Assembly (NCBI RefSeq): GCF_910592395.1
Contig: NC_088311.1
Coordinates: forward strand, 8,494,501-8,558,500
Direction of reading: 5' to 3'
Source: Lineus longissimus
Taxonomy: Eukaryota; Nemertea; Pilidiophora; Heteronemertea; Lineidae
DNA length: 64,000 bases
Shown one piece after another: positions 1 through 43,199 of the stretch (position 1 is the first letter of the stretch; each line of letters begins with the position of its first letter). Under the pieces are notes generated by a model, which saw only the letters and a program-made list of their open reading frames with translations, was not told the DNA's origin and did no database searches. The position numbers and the translations under genes are program-made.

Positions 1-3000
1 ACTGAAATGTATGAAAGAATCCACCCTCCACCCAAAATATACTAGAACGCATGAATAATTGCAAGGGAATAAAAACAATACTTTAAAACACTTGTCGGGA
101 GCCATTTCAACCTTAGGTGTGGAGGCAGCACTAGTCTCGTAATGAAATATCGCACCATTGCTTGAGAGTTAAATGTATCACAAACAATGCACTGTACATC
201 GCCAAGGGAAACTGCCACACCATGAAAGGATGGAAATTAGATCCAAACTTGTGTTCATATAAGCATTTAAAGGAGGCAACTGCTGTGACAAAAATTTGAA
301 AGAGGTTACTGCTTCCGGAAACGAATACTAGACATGCTATAAATTACCAACTGGACAGAGGAATATAATTTTTTAAACTGTGGAGCGGAGCTTGCCCAGC
401 AAGCTGGTCAGGAGGCATCCAGGCACCCAGTAATTTGTTTCATTTCCTCATAATAAGCAGTAAGGTATAGGAGTGGAGCGCTGGGGGGTCAGGACAACCT
501 TGAAGATTTTAGAGGAGATTTGAAACTTGTAAAATTCGCTTCACTTTCGAGAGTCACTTACTTTGTTGGAGGAGTATTTCAGATTTTGCTGACCAGGGTA
601 ACTCGTGGGGTTTACATCCTCAAGGATTCGGACATCAATTTTTTAATTCCTCTGCCATTAGGCAATGAAAGGATGAACAAACGTAAAGAAAATGAACAAC
701 ATAATGAAGCAGATTAATTATACATTCTCAATACAATTTATTGTGTAATTGTTGACATGTAAAAGTACAAATATTGCAATACAACCAAACTACATAAGAA
801 ACAACAACAGCTGGCGTTTACACCTGGACACCCCCCAAATCAAAAGAGTCGATGCTCCCAAAGAAGAAATGCATGGGATCGAACAACTCAGTTTGGTTTT
901 TCAGGGGTGTCAGGCTATGGAACATGATGTGAGTGCAATTTGGAATATGAACATGATTCAGCATAAGAGACAAGGCTCTATTTTTTGGGCTCAGGATTTT
1001 TCTGACAATCATCCACGACAGCCAGCAAAAACGGCAGAAACCGTATTATGAGAGTCAAAAAAATCGGCGGTAGTGCCTGCTCTTTCAAAATAATTAGGGA
1101 TTTACAAAGGCATTGGGGTCTGCTCTCTATTTACTTCACCAGCAGTATGCATATCAGAGCAACAGTAAAACACCTATAATCTAAATTTCTGATATTAATG
1201 CAAAAGTTTTGGGCCAAGACATTTTCCTCTTTAGAGAATGTCACCAAAGTTGATAAACTTTAAATAATGTGGGAAAAAGAACAAATCTGCTTTTGTGACA
1301 TAGAAAGTCCTCTAGACTTTAAATTTGATAGTTTTGGCACTGCAAAGAACAACTCTTAACGTCTAAAATTTGTCACAAGAATTCAGAAAAAAATAGTTTC
1401 CTTTATAGCACGAATTCAAGCATGATTTGATACACTCAATAAAGAAAAAAATGTCGTGGCAAATATTCGCTATCCAGAAATCTAAACCCAACTAGCTGCT
1501 TTCAGGTGCATGGCTTAGCACAACTGATGCCAACTCTTCAAGTTTACAAAGTGGGCCAATACACCTGAAGCAAAAGTGGATGCCAAAATCAGTCTCTTGA
1601 AAAGCCTGGTGTATGGATTAGATTTTGAAGTACGTGGTTAGACAAATAACAACAAATTAAAGCAACATTTACACAAGTGCCTGGTTTCAGCTGTTACAAT
1701 ATCGTGGAAGACGCTGGCCGAATTTTCTGACCATTTTAAGTACAGATTTATGATAAGAGATTAATCTTTCACAAGGCTAAAACAATTTTCCACAACTTTT
1801 GTCCGAATAGGTTTCAAAAATTCCATATCAAATTCTAAAGGTAATCTTTTAAGTACATTTTGTATGTACACCTCCACTTTGCAGCATGCTCGCATTCAAA
1901 AAAATCAATTGGTAGCCATTATTTTCATACCAATCTAATAATTTCCTCGGAGTCATTTAAAAACTCATACGTGATTGGGCCAATATGAATGATATTTCTT
2001 TGCATTCTGCTCTGCATTTAACATGTTCATACCTACAGAAAGAGAGAACTAATACAGACAACTTTGAGGTAGACCCAGGCTTAGGTTTCTGATGAGAGCG
2101 GCCACAACTTGAGACCGGTTAAAACCATTCAAGCAATTCCGCAATATACCAAGCCATAAAAACATTGAATCATAACTATGTATTTCGCTGACAAATTTGA
2201 ATAGCAGGCAATTAAACAAATTATAAGATAGTTCGAAAGAATTTATCACCTTTGTTCTTTTTAAATGAAAGTTAGTAAAATCTTCTGAGATTCAAGTAAT
2301 AGATTTATGACCCGCAATTCAGAATTTAGGACTAATTTGGCTGATCACATTGAATATTGGGGGTGTTGGTTTGATATTTAAGGCTGGCTAGGCCATTAAA
2401 CTTCAACTTTCAAACAAATAATTCGATAAGGTTTTGTGAGATTTAGAAATCGACATGTTCCAGGCTTTCAGTCTTGATCATTTTGGCTCAAAGATCAGGC
2501 TTAATCCAGGCTTGTAACATTAACCCACGGCACCCCTGAATTCAACATTAACACAAACGACCACACAATTAACACGACAGAAATTAAACCAAGTTAAAAC
2601 TTTAGTCTGTACATGTAAAATTATAGCCATTAGGAGACAGGATACACAGGTTAAATACATGTACATTATAATTTCAATTTTATATTGAGGATTAAAATGA
2701 AATATGTCAGAAAACACTGAAAAACATTTTCAACACACCAGGGGCTTGAAAATCTTCTAAAATGCTTTTTCTTTTCTGAATTCGAAATGTTGCCCTCCAT
2801 AGATATCTGCGATGGAAAACTACTGAGATTTATACAAATAACTAATCCGCCATCGCAGATTTCAGGCCGCTGTCTGCCGTGAACAATGAGTTTGAATGTC
2901 ACCATCATATACTATTCAACTGCTCAATTATTTAGCAAGTAAAACGTCGGGTGTAACAAGGGGGAATTTAACCGAAAATTTTTGAAAGCAAACAACTGGG

Positions 3001-6000
3001 TTTTTTAAAGTTGGCCTTGAATGGGCAAGAACTGGCCGTTCCAGTTACGGGTGCCGTGCAACGGCACATCAAACACAAATCTTGGTGCCAAAGATTGAAA
3101 ATCGAACCAAATCTTAAAACCCATCTCGTTACTTATCAGAAACAACTGGCCAATACTGTTTGCTAGTGTGACATAATATGTAGGCTATTATAATCATATA
3201 TGCAGGTCAAATACAAGAAGAGTTATACGTTAAATGTATACTCAAATCCTCAAAAAACAAACGAGTTGCTTCTAACTTAAAAACACAGCACAACAAAGCA
3301 AAATTGATCTAATTATAGAAACTACCAAAATTGACTAACAACCCTTAACTAGTGAACAAAGAAAATTGGATAAAAGATCGCGACATGTGTTCAAACAAGT
3401 TATATATTAGCCAGCTGCAGAATATAACATTAAATGAAACATGTGCTTCAAAAGTCCATTAAAAGTTAACTCTAAAGAACATGGGTGAAAATCAGCGTTA
3501 AGTCCACAAACCACCTTTTTGGTCTCTATGTACATTAACGTCACAATGACGTCATCTGGCCAATCTACTCGATAGCCATGTAAAATCTTCATTTAAAGTT
3601 GATTGGATAATCAATTCTTCTAAATTCATCTTTTAATCAATTCCTTCAATTTTGTAACGCGGTGAAGAACTTCTCAGTTAGGCTTTTGACCTTTTAATTG
3701 ACTGTTAAAACTGGCCGTACTAATCGTAATATGTACCTTTATTAACTTTGGTGGTAAAAACAGCAGTAGGCGCAGATTAAAAGTGGTTTGCGACTCATAA
3801 ACGTTTAAAATGAACACGAAATTTTTCAAACTGAAATTATCAAATGGCCTTCTTTTTGAAGTAATTTTTGAAATGAATACTGCTTTTATTCAATGGAGGT
3901 ATGTCAACCTATACTGAAGCCACAACGACACAAAGAGTCTAATAATGAATTATAATTATCGTCATAAAAAGTGCAGATTAGATCGAGGAAGCAAGTATCA
4001 AACGAGGCCAGAAAAAACGTCACATTAAAAATGATAAGATTTCAACTAGATTGGAATCAATTCAATTAGAAGACAGAACATGAGAGAGATTATTTAGTAA
4101 CAGTATCTCAGGTAATCCGTATCCAAAAACCTCTCAAATTAACTAAAATCTTTATAATATATCCCTCGGGCTTAACGTCGACCCGAGGCCTTTGGAACTC
4201 TTTTTTAAGATAAAATTGAAATATTTTTATACTAGTATCTCATTTCCAGCATACTCTCTCTTACATTATCAATATCTTTTAACAACGACTTTTCAAACAA
4301 TAGTCTTTGAAAACAAAAACAAGGTCCTTCGAAAACGCTGGAAGTTCAAAACAACGACGATGCCTCATTCTGGAGGCACCTGAAGCCTCGATCTTGAGAC
4401 ATCTAACGCCCCGATCTCAAGGCATCTCGTACGTTCCAGATGTACACCAGCGTACACCTCAACGCTACTAACCGTTTTACTCAGTCCTCTTCTGTACATA
4501 ATGTTTCTTGATCCCATCTGTGTTAATTGTATATGTTTCCAAACAATTGTTTAGTAATCGCCTCCAACTAAAAGATGCCTGTACACTTAGAGGCGTCTCA
4601 TCTGGCTATTTCCTTATAAATTTGTCAAAAGCGAGATCACTAAAAAAAGCTACAGTAAAGCAACTAGCAAACTACTTACTACTGTGACTTCTGAGGAATG
4701 TCATAGAGTACTTTGGGGTCAATCAGGTGCATTTCTGGAATCATTTTCTACTCTTCCTCATACCGTCGTTAATCCTCTAAGTCGGACCTATCCCTCAAAT
4801 TTGGCGCTATTGCGCTATCCAGTTCAGAATGCGTTTACCATTTCATTTTACACACACAATGACGGTCACATTTCATCCCAATTTGGATATTAACATCCTA
4901 AGCAGTATGCAGGGCACAAATATGTACAATACAAGTAAAATGTGACCGTGTTTTTATATTTTTATAATTTGTTTCATATTTCTTTCGTATGAAAAATCCT
5001 GGAAACAGTACTTGCACAATGTTCACATAGTCGTGAAATGCATGAAAATGGAAGAGCTTCGTGTGTGGCTTTAAACTGAACTGTACATCTTTGGTACAAA
5101 ACCCCTTCTCTAAAAACGCTTACATGACTAGATTACAATAGTAGAACTGTACAAAAATATAATCTCTTCATGGAAGTTTGCATGAATCTGTATCCGTACT
5201 TTTCCTACTCTCATCACAATCATCGCTATACAGAATATTTTTGACATCTGCGTTCCACTAACTCGAAAGTCCGCTCTCGGTAAAGGTGGTGTCTGTTTTC
5301 CACAAGTCCCGTTCCACCACATGCAAATTTAAAGATAACTGTACGTTTAACACAAGTTTGTAACCCCAAATTCAAAGCAAAATGCGATAAATGCTCTAGC
5401 GGTTACGCCGAGCTGGCCTATATGCCACGAGTAATAATGAGGGCAAAGCAATGAGAAATCAAAGGCAGCCGTGAGAGTATACTAAGAAAAGAACGAAATA
5501 AGCATATGAAGAGAAAAGAGAAAACGTATTAATTTTGCAATTATGTACTCCGATATGTAGCTTAACTAATTACTAATTACTAAATGAACTAAACTAATAA
5601 CACAACTAGCACTCACCAATAAATTACTAAATAAATAGTGATAATGTCTTGTTTTTTTTTTATTTACAACCCTTTGAGTAAATAAATTATTATATTGTAT
5701 TGACAATATGTCCCAAGTAGCCTATTGCACGACCGCCTCTTATAAGACATAAGAAGGGTCAAAATTACTAACCTAAGATACACAAGAGTAAATAAAACGA
5801 ACGGCAACAAAAAAGGGTTTTGAACACAACACAAATACTGAGTCAATCGTTCAGATATACAATTAGTACGAGGTACTACCAACAAAACTAAAGATGAGTA
5901 CTTCATAAATTAAATAAGTTAAATGAGTGATTATAGTAATTAATCAATGTTGGCAACGATATGTGTACTTAATGAGTAGTTGGTTTTGTAAGTGGCACTG

Positions 6001-6617
6001 GTTACATGACCAAAAGAGTACGCGGTCGATTTGCCAAATCGTACAATAAATGCAATAAATGACTTGATAAAGTTCCAAGAACTTATCATTTAAGTCTAAA
6101 GTAAATTCAAATGGTAAAATGGTGTAACAACATTCATAAATGCACGAGGAGTTTTGGCTGCACCGGCGACATGATATGCAAATGTACTCTAATTATCTGA
6201 ATGAAACAAAGAAAATCTTAATTACCTTTTCTTAATTAGATAAAGCGAAATTTAAGTCTCTTTTCGGTTATACAGAGAAAAACCAATGGATTATGCTAGA
6301 AAACGTAAGATCTTATCCATAATAATCAATAATAATAATTATCACCCTCGAAAATAAACAAAGAAGAAAACCACTAACAGGACAAAACGAAAAAAGTTTG
6401 ATTTAAATTTGCTGTGTGGAAAATGACCACGATATTAGTACATTCTTTTAGGATTAAGCACAAGTTAGAGCTCAAATCAAGTCACCCATCTCTTTTCTTA
6501 TGTCACTATTTGTCCGTAAGTAAGTTTTGAATGATCTCCTTTAGCCACTTGACCTGTTTCTGACTAGTGTTAATATAATCCACAGATCCCTTTGTTTTCC
6601 GTCCATGGTGCCCTGCC
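1..6617 (-). other. Probable long 3' UTR of the ELAV gene, then 3' flank
   Basis: No further coding exon is recognisable here on either strand; open frames are short and AT-rich. ELAV genes usually have long U-rich 3' UTRs, and the stretch just after the stop is of that character. Minus-strand AATAAA hexamers occur, for example, at 5659-5664, 3885-3890, 3738-3743 and 737-742, so the polyadenylation site cannot be chosen by eye. Confidence 0.4.
5628..5687 (-). promoter_or_regulatory. AU-rich element cluster in putative ELAV 3' UTR
   Basis: On the minus strand ATTTATTTA occurs at 5687-5679 and again at 5636-5628, with a related TTTTATTTA near 5790, about 0.9-1.0 kb after the ELAV stop. AUUUA repeats are classic binding sites for ELAV/Hu proteins. 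A candidate AATAAA (5664-5659) lies between the two. In AT-rich DNA such motifs also arise by chance. Confidence 0.35.
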
Positions 6618-36293
<29,676 letters not shown>

Positions 36294-37700
36294 TCAGTGA
36301 TTTGAAATCAACAAACGCAGACTTTTCAGTGAAACGACAACGACAAACCAAACGTGCAATTCGGTATCCAACATGATCACAACACAAATTTAGAACGCAT
36401 GGCCTCATGACACACGATTATCATTATCATTGCACTTTTTACAACTTCATAGACTCCCATTCAAACATAACAAGCAAACAAAACAATTCAAACACTACAA
36501 ATTTTAAAAAGTGAAAGCCATATGCAACAAATCGATAGTGCTATTTTCAATGGTGCAGGCCATGGTTTTCAAAATCAACACCTTTCAAATTAAATCTTAA
36601 GCTTGGCAAATTTTAATCAAAGAACAAAATTTTATGCAAGAAAGCATCATAGATTTCGATTACGTTGTGATGGTACCACGCGAGAAGGTCATCTTCAAAG
36701 AGCATGGTGAAGTTGTGAACATTCATAAGCCCAGGGATGGTGAGGCAGATGGAGATGCACTGCTTCGAGGAGCAGACTGATTTTTGGGAAGCAGACGCAC
36801 CAAACAACTGGGAGACTGCAAGATTTACAACTTCAGGATGAGGCTGGCCACAACTCATACTCCGTGGGGAACTAAAATAACATGGTCCCACTGCATATTT
36901 ACAACTAATCAAAGATTGAACTACACGATTTTATCATTGGTTCGCATTTTCGTCTGCCTGTATGATTTATCCACCTGGTGGATTAGTGAGCACAGACGTT
37001 CATAAAATAAATGTGCCGCTCATCAATAAACTATGCAAAACACGATCTGGGTAACATGGAAGAAATCGAAGCCAGATTTCTAATCGGTGGAACCAGTTTA
37101 AGTATACACTACCCGGTCAATCACCACAAGCGGCAAATCGACAGCCTCACTTAGACTGATTTTTGATGAATGATTTCATCACTTTGCTACGCAGGAAAAA
37201 AACGTTTCTTCACCTGGGCAAATGAATTTTATACCTGATGAGCTAGCCTCTTTCGTTTTGTTTCCTTTGGCTGACGGATTCCCTCAGATCACGCTGCGGA
37301 ACTGAACAGCTTCCCACGACAATTTCTCAAATATCGCACATTAAGTGAGCAGGTTAATTTCATTGATTTCTTTCCCACTGACAGAATAATTAGCTTTTGG
37401 GAAGGGGGAGTAGCCTATATTTAGAAAGTTTATATTTTTATTCGTTGTCAAAGACAATTTTTGATTCTGATATGACCAACCCATGGATTTTTTAATAAGA
37501 ACGGGGCATTAATCACACATCAACAAAACTTCAAAAGAATATCAACCCACCAAATGACTGACAGGAAAGCTGTAATTTTTTTTGAAATTCCCACTCCCAA
37601 TTTAGAAAACTTTCAACCGAAACGCAAGGAATCCGTAAACCAATTTGGATAAAAACTCGAGGCATTCTGATAATATCAGGCAGGTAATACGTGGTCCTAC

Positions 37701-37769
37701 CTGAATGGGCAACATCTTGCAATCATTTGAGGAACTGAACCAGGTTTTATGTCGATCGAGAATGGGAGC
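37701..37769 (-). CDS. elav-like: Candidate 69-nt N-terminal exon of the ELAV gene
   Basis: The acceptor is very strong (T-rich run, then TTCTTCGTAG before 37769) and the donor is TTCAG/GTAGGA. The 69 nt are open in phase 0 at both ends (23 codons, ending KMLPIQ) and would run directly into [12 protein letters not shown] of the first RRM exon. An in-frame ATG lies five codons before the donor, giving the alternative start MLPIQ-LTGSQ. An earlier out-of-frame ATG makes a short upstream frame. The phase match is suggestive; there is no homology support. Confidence 0.4.
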
Positions 37770-38422
37770 CTACGAAGAACAAAAAACAGTGCATATAAAT
37801 GAACTGGATAGACAAGTCTACAGTTCAGGCCACCCTTAGTTTTGTATCCATTGGCCGAAACACAACCAACAGCATGAGCCTTTTCAGTCCACGTGACACG
37901 GCAAAGGGAAGGGTACACGGGGAGACAAGAAATGGCACGTTCATCATCAGAGGCCAATTTATAGAGCAGAATTCCCAACATGCAATTTTCACCTGTTTTT
38001 TTTCACTGTGTTTAGAAAAAAATAAGAATTTTCTGTAAATGTTTCTGCATTCTTTGATTTTATAGGGCCAGGGGATGCTGAACAAATAAGGATGACCTCT
38101 TTTTAAAGCGTTCAATCAATTCATAAGTTGGAAAGTAAAGGTATTCGAATTGAAGGTTATATAGTTTGGTTTATACTGGCAAATGTAAGGCTTCAATCAA
38201 AGTTTGATCAAAGTGGCAACAAAACCAAGGTAAGCAAGGTTGATTGATGAAATACAGAATATGTACATGACCGAGGAAGAATTTTTGAGAAGGATCCAAA
38301 GAAGGTTTAGTAATATTCTCTGAAAGTAGAATTCAAAATTTTTGTTCGCGGTCCCACTGATACGAGATTGTTTTCTTTTTGAATTATCCTCCACTTCCAG
38401 AGGCCTTCTCAAAATTCCTTAC

Positions 38423-38451
38423 CATTATTGTGACATTGATGCAAGCCCGTC
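38423..38451 (-). other. elav-like: Candidate 29-nt 5' microexon of the ELAV gene
   Basis: A 29-nt segment lies between acceptor CTTTATTTCAG and donor ATAATG/GTAAGG. Spliced to the first RRM exon, its last three bases form an ATG in frame with TTA ACG GGT ([10 protein letters not shown]). An upstream ATG in the segment gives only a three-codon open frame (ATG TCA CAA TAA). If it followed the 43.0-kb exon it would introduce a stop, so the two would be exclusive. Confidence 0.3.
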
Positions 38452-39333
38452 CTGAAATAAAGCTTCACCAGAGATTAGTAGTAGATAAACTATAAACAGA
38501 GGATCTGATTAGCAACAAGTACATAAACCCTAAAAAATGAAAATAAAACTTTCGTGGACAGAATATCTTTTTGGAAATTATCAATATCATAAATCTACTA
38601 CGTTCGTACTTAAATTAAAAAGTCTTATGTTGGGCCAACTTGGAGAGAGATCATAGTAGTTGAGGTATGATAGCACCTCAGCAATGCGCCCACAATCGCA
38701 AGCCAAACAATAATGACCGGCAAAAGGACAAATCTAAACGCGCTGCAGCCCGAGGTTTCAACATCGAACGAATTTCAACCCCTTGAAGCTACAAGAATCT
38801 GGAACACGATGAAAACAGGAATTTCCTATAGCACATTCTTCTGTATAGAAGGTTTTAGATGTTTCTAAAATACATCAAGCTTCAGCTAAGTGATTAACAA
38901 TCCCTCATAACAAACGGCTAGGTTTGTGTAGGCCTAACATTCATCAAATTTTATCCTTCACTCTTCACAAAGGTACTGAACCTACAAACCTATGTGGGCA
39001 AGCTGAACTATGTTCCCAATGTGACTCAAGTGACTTGCTTCAATACTACGGATGCCTACACCTGGTGAGTATGTGCATTTATCCAACTGCCAGGGGTATG
39101 ATGGAACCATACTGCTGAAGATACGAAAAATCTAACAAAGATAGGTAGACATTACCTCTGAATTTATGGAGAACCTCACAAAGAGGTCATAACTAACCAT
39201 AAACTCAACCAAGGAATCTTCTCTAAAACATACATGGTACCACCTCTTCCAGTTCAGCCAGTGCAAGAGTGGGGTTTAGCACTTTTATTCTATACTGTTG
39301 GTTGCTAAATAGAAGAGTCTGACAATGCAAACA

Positions 39334-39485
39334 CACTATAGATTCATGCACTTGATTGGGAACAACGTTTACATGACGTAGTGTTGGCCGTCGTCACGTC
39401 ACCATGCATTTTACATTACTGTAACGTGACGAGACGCGACGTTTTCGTAAACATTGGTCCCAATCAAGTGCATGTATCTATAGTG
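39334..39485. mobile_element. 152-bp near-palindromic MITE-like element
   Basis: CACTATAGATTCATGCACTT at the left is mirrored at the right end by AAGTGCAT, one changed region, and CTATAGTG. The internal stretches CGTCACGTCAC and GTAACGTGACG also pair, so most of the element can fold on itself. It has no coding capacity and lies in a 5' ELAV intron. Confidence 0.6.
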
Positions 39486-42400
39486 CCCTCTCAATTCAAT
39501 GAAAATGGTATAAAAGTAAAGCTGGACTCCTCACTAATTTTCTCGACTCAACTGATGGACAGCAAAGATATGAGATTTAACTCAAAATTGGCGCATATCT
39601 TCACACACAAGGCTCCGAGATCATTCTACAATTGCAACTTCTATAAAGGACTGCTTGTTATGAAAGGTTTGTTGGTGCAAGGCAGACTGTCCACCACACA
39701 GAGCAGCAAGGCTTCAATGAAATGCATGGAGCAATGAAAGAGGACAAAGATCAACACACCTGAGCAAATCCCGACCACTGGTACATGTATTGTAAAACAA
39801 AACGCCAACCATACTTGATGATTTTTCATTACTGTGCTTCCTAAGTATGGAGGCCCAAGAGGCTGTTCAGAAGCGTTATCCAAAACACCTTCAGTATTTA
39901 CCAAAGGAATGCATTCTTTAAGCCGAAGCCACTCACCATTGCCTAAAGCATTCCCTTACTCTCTTGCTAATCTCTTCAAGCATGTATGTTTATACTTGGC
40001 TTATGGCATACACAGGTGAAAGGAAAACAGAGGCAATCTGGTGAGTTGCTCCCAGATAGCTATCAGAAGCTGTCTGGACTTGGATATAGGGCCTAGAACC
40101 ATAGCATCCTATAGTACTATTATGTACAGAACCATGTACTAAATGGGGCACAAGCAAGAACACATGATCAACAGAGCAAGTAGTCTTAAATCCTCCTTTC
40201 TACAAAGGCTGCTCTGCAAATTCAACAAGGAGATGACAAGCAACTTTTCTTTCTCTTGGAAGCATCTACAAGAGTTGGAAGTCTTAAGATAGGTACCGGA
40301 GTCATCTTGGACTCCGGTTGTCTGTGCAAATAGGCCCCTTCCTCCCTGGAAAGAGCAGTCATATCACAAAAGAGGGTGTCCGCCAGTGTTTGTTTTGACA
40401 TGTCTGAGGGAATGTTTTTTGGGAGGAAAGGGGCAAAAAATCCCACTGATTAGATCAAATTAATTTTACCCCTGATTTACAAGTTTCGTTATGAAAAAGA
40501 GCGAACGAAACCTTGCATCAAATCACCGATAATATCAACTCCGCCATTCAACTAACAATAAAAACGCACCGTGCCACATGTACAATATGGAAATCAAAAT
40601 CTCAGAGTGCCACAGAACACAGCAGATGTGGCAATTTAAAACGGCTTTCGCTGCACACTGTTCAAACGCACCATTGATTATTTTATTCAAATGGACCAAC
40701 ATTGATTTTATTTATAAATATGCTACACAGATATTCTGTATACCCCAAGGCGGTAACAGCAATTTTTCAACAGTGGGCGAGACCTTCGGGGTATCTTTGA
40801 TGAATCCATTCATGAGTACTATGCTAATACAAGCCAATACTCCATTACGAAAACACAGTTCTTTGATGTATTATAGTACAGGCCATGAGACACGTCTCGT
40901 CTCGCATACTGACGTAATCCAAGATAACTTTTTTTAAGTTTTTGAATTTTTTTCCAGGATTAATGACGAAATGAGACAGGAATGCCATTCAATGTGTAAT
41001 ACATGTAGAGGAGATGTTCTGAAGGCCATAGTCATCATCATGTTGACATTCCAAAAAAATGATCTGTTGTCTTCTTTTAATAGCACTTTCATGAATGTCA
41101 TAGATTTGCTCGCATCTCTTCAAAGCTGGAACATTTCAAATGTTCTGTATATGGTAAAATTTTCACAAAGCATCATTTCATGGAACTTGCGACTAAGAGC
41201 TCGATTTGCAATAAATATGGCAATTTTTCTTCTTCTTGATTTCTTAACCAGAAACTTCGTAACATGCGCAAATAGAAAAAAAATCGCAAGGTCAGATCTA
41301 CAGGGCACCAAACTATATATAAAACAATGTACATTCTATGTTTTCAGTTGGCTTCATGCAGCCCACTTCCAAGCTTTTACTCAGTTCACCAATTCTCATT
41401 CAGCAATCCACACTGTTTACTATTGATCAACGGTTACATTATAGACCAGTAGTTCCATGTTTGCACATTAGTGCCCAGAAACATAGACAGAGGCTCAAGT
41501 ATATTTGATATTTGACCAACCTGTGCTACGAATGCACATAGTCAATATTGTCGCAGGCAATAATAAGTCTTTCTACAGACACAATACATTCTGTACATAT
41601 ATCAGAAGCAAGGACTTCTGAAAAATAACAGCTGATGCTGTGATGATCTGTATACTGTACTTGGTTTGGTGATGGTTTTTGGAGAAATTTGTTTTCAAAT
41701 TGTTTCGAAAGTGCGACCCCAAGGTGATGCTCACCAAAATTCTTTGAGGAACATGGCAACCTCTGGGTGGCGCTGTTTCAATTGTGTTGGCCAGTGCAAT
41801 GCAGTAAAAACAGTTAGAAAATGAGCCCCCTCCCCTACTGGGATTGATTGACAAAGCTAGCAGAGAATAATTCATTCAAATCATGGAAAGATTTGCGTGA
41901 TGATTCAATTGATATGGAAAAAACTGCTAAAAAAATTGATGGCGTCAGAATTTACTTGATAATTCATACAGATGATTGGACACAATAGCCTGTTGTTTCG
42001 GCCATATCCCCCAGACCAATCAAGCCAAGCGAAACTGATGAAAGTACAATGATGCCCATAAGAGCATAACGTAAATTATTCACGACCTAATCTAGGATTA
42101 CTAAATCGCCACAAAGCACCAACAACAGAGGAAAGAATATGACATATGCCCCTGTGTTGTTTTCTTGGACAATTGGAGGCAAAACACACATAATGCCCTG
42201 GGAGGCAAGTCCATGGTCTCTGGCACACGCCATCATGAATAAACCAATATTGTTAATAAGCCCCCAGTATAATGGTCAACTACAACTCAATTTCTGATAT
42301 AATTCTTTTGTGAGCAGTATGGGAGGTTTGACATGGGTTGCGTTAGAGTGTGACCAATTGTGGGACAATGGAAAGAGGAAGGCCCTCTACTCACAGAACA

Positions 42401-42993
42401 AAGCAGGTAAGCATTTTGTATGGCTGTTAATTAACCACATGTTCACTTTTCTGAATAAAAGAATTAACCCTTTTTATTAAAAACATATTTTTGGACAAAA
42501 ACACATTTTTTTAGAGTGACAAAAAACAGGTGAGAATAATTTCAATATCATTTATGAGCTCCCTACATAATAATAATTGCAATTTTTATTGCTGTCATTT
42601 CGTTTTTGAATGAAAATCTAAAATTGCACAGTCAGAAATGTCAAACTGATCAAAGTGACGCCACGCTGCCCCAACCCAGATTTTCTCCATTGAAAGAAAT
42701 GTGAATTATCGCTGCGATCCCAGTCTAAACACACAAGAATATCAATAAAATGAAAATTGAAACCCAGCCTCTGTAAATGTAACAGATGTAATGGACAATC
42801 CCAAACCGATGTGCGACTACAAAAGAATATAAAATCAACAAAACTGAATGACATGATGAAATACACAAAATGAAAGGACTGATTTTACAGTATCCGAACC
42901 AGAATCATACAGAATGAAAGTTCAAACACCAAAATCCCATCTGAGCGTGCTAGGTGCATGCGTACAGGTGCAGCAAGTAGGATTTATCAGTAC

Positions 42994-43130
42994 CTGATTT
43001 GTAATGGAAGGCATCTCCGCGTAATAATTCAAGTCTACAGCAGTACAATTCATTACTACGCAGTCCGTCAACTTCAGAATTGGTGGCGATTTCAGCAAGG
43101 CACAACTGATCAATGAGGAGCTTCCGATGT
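42994..43130 (-). other. elav-like: Candidate alternative first exon of the ELAV gene
   Basis: The donor AATCAG/GTACTG at 42994 ends an open frame in phase 0. In-frame ATGs are at 43053 (20 codons before the donor) and 43014 (7 codons, MPSITNQ). Either could splice in frame to 37769 or directly to 36269. Just upstream is a CpG-bearing promoter-like cluster. The GTACTG donor is not ideal and the upper bound is a guess. Confidence 0.35.
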
Positions 43131-43156
43131 CTCGCGACAATGGCGGCGATGACTCA
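43130..43156. promoter_or_regulatory. Promoter-like motif cluster upstream of candidate ELAV first exon
   Basis: TCTCGCGA (43130-43137) is followed at once by CAATGGCGGCG, a YY1-type core, and TGACTCA (43150-43156), an AP-1 consensus. A second AP-1-like TGAGTCA is at 43226-43232. TCTCGCGA and GGCGGC motifs are typical of TATA-less animal promoters. Together they suggest an internal ELAV promoter. Confidence 0.35.
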
Positions 43157-43199
43157 AGACAGCTCCGCAGCAACGCTCTATGATCAACGTTTTACGATT

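Noticed and set aside
40578-40937. 119-codon plus-strand open frame
   Set aside because: No recognisable domain; lies in an ELAV intron. Chance length for this composition.
40971-41426. 151-codon plus-strand open frame
   Set aside because: AT-rich composition, no motif, no splice or promoter context. Consistent with chance in intronic DNA.
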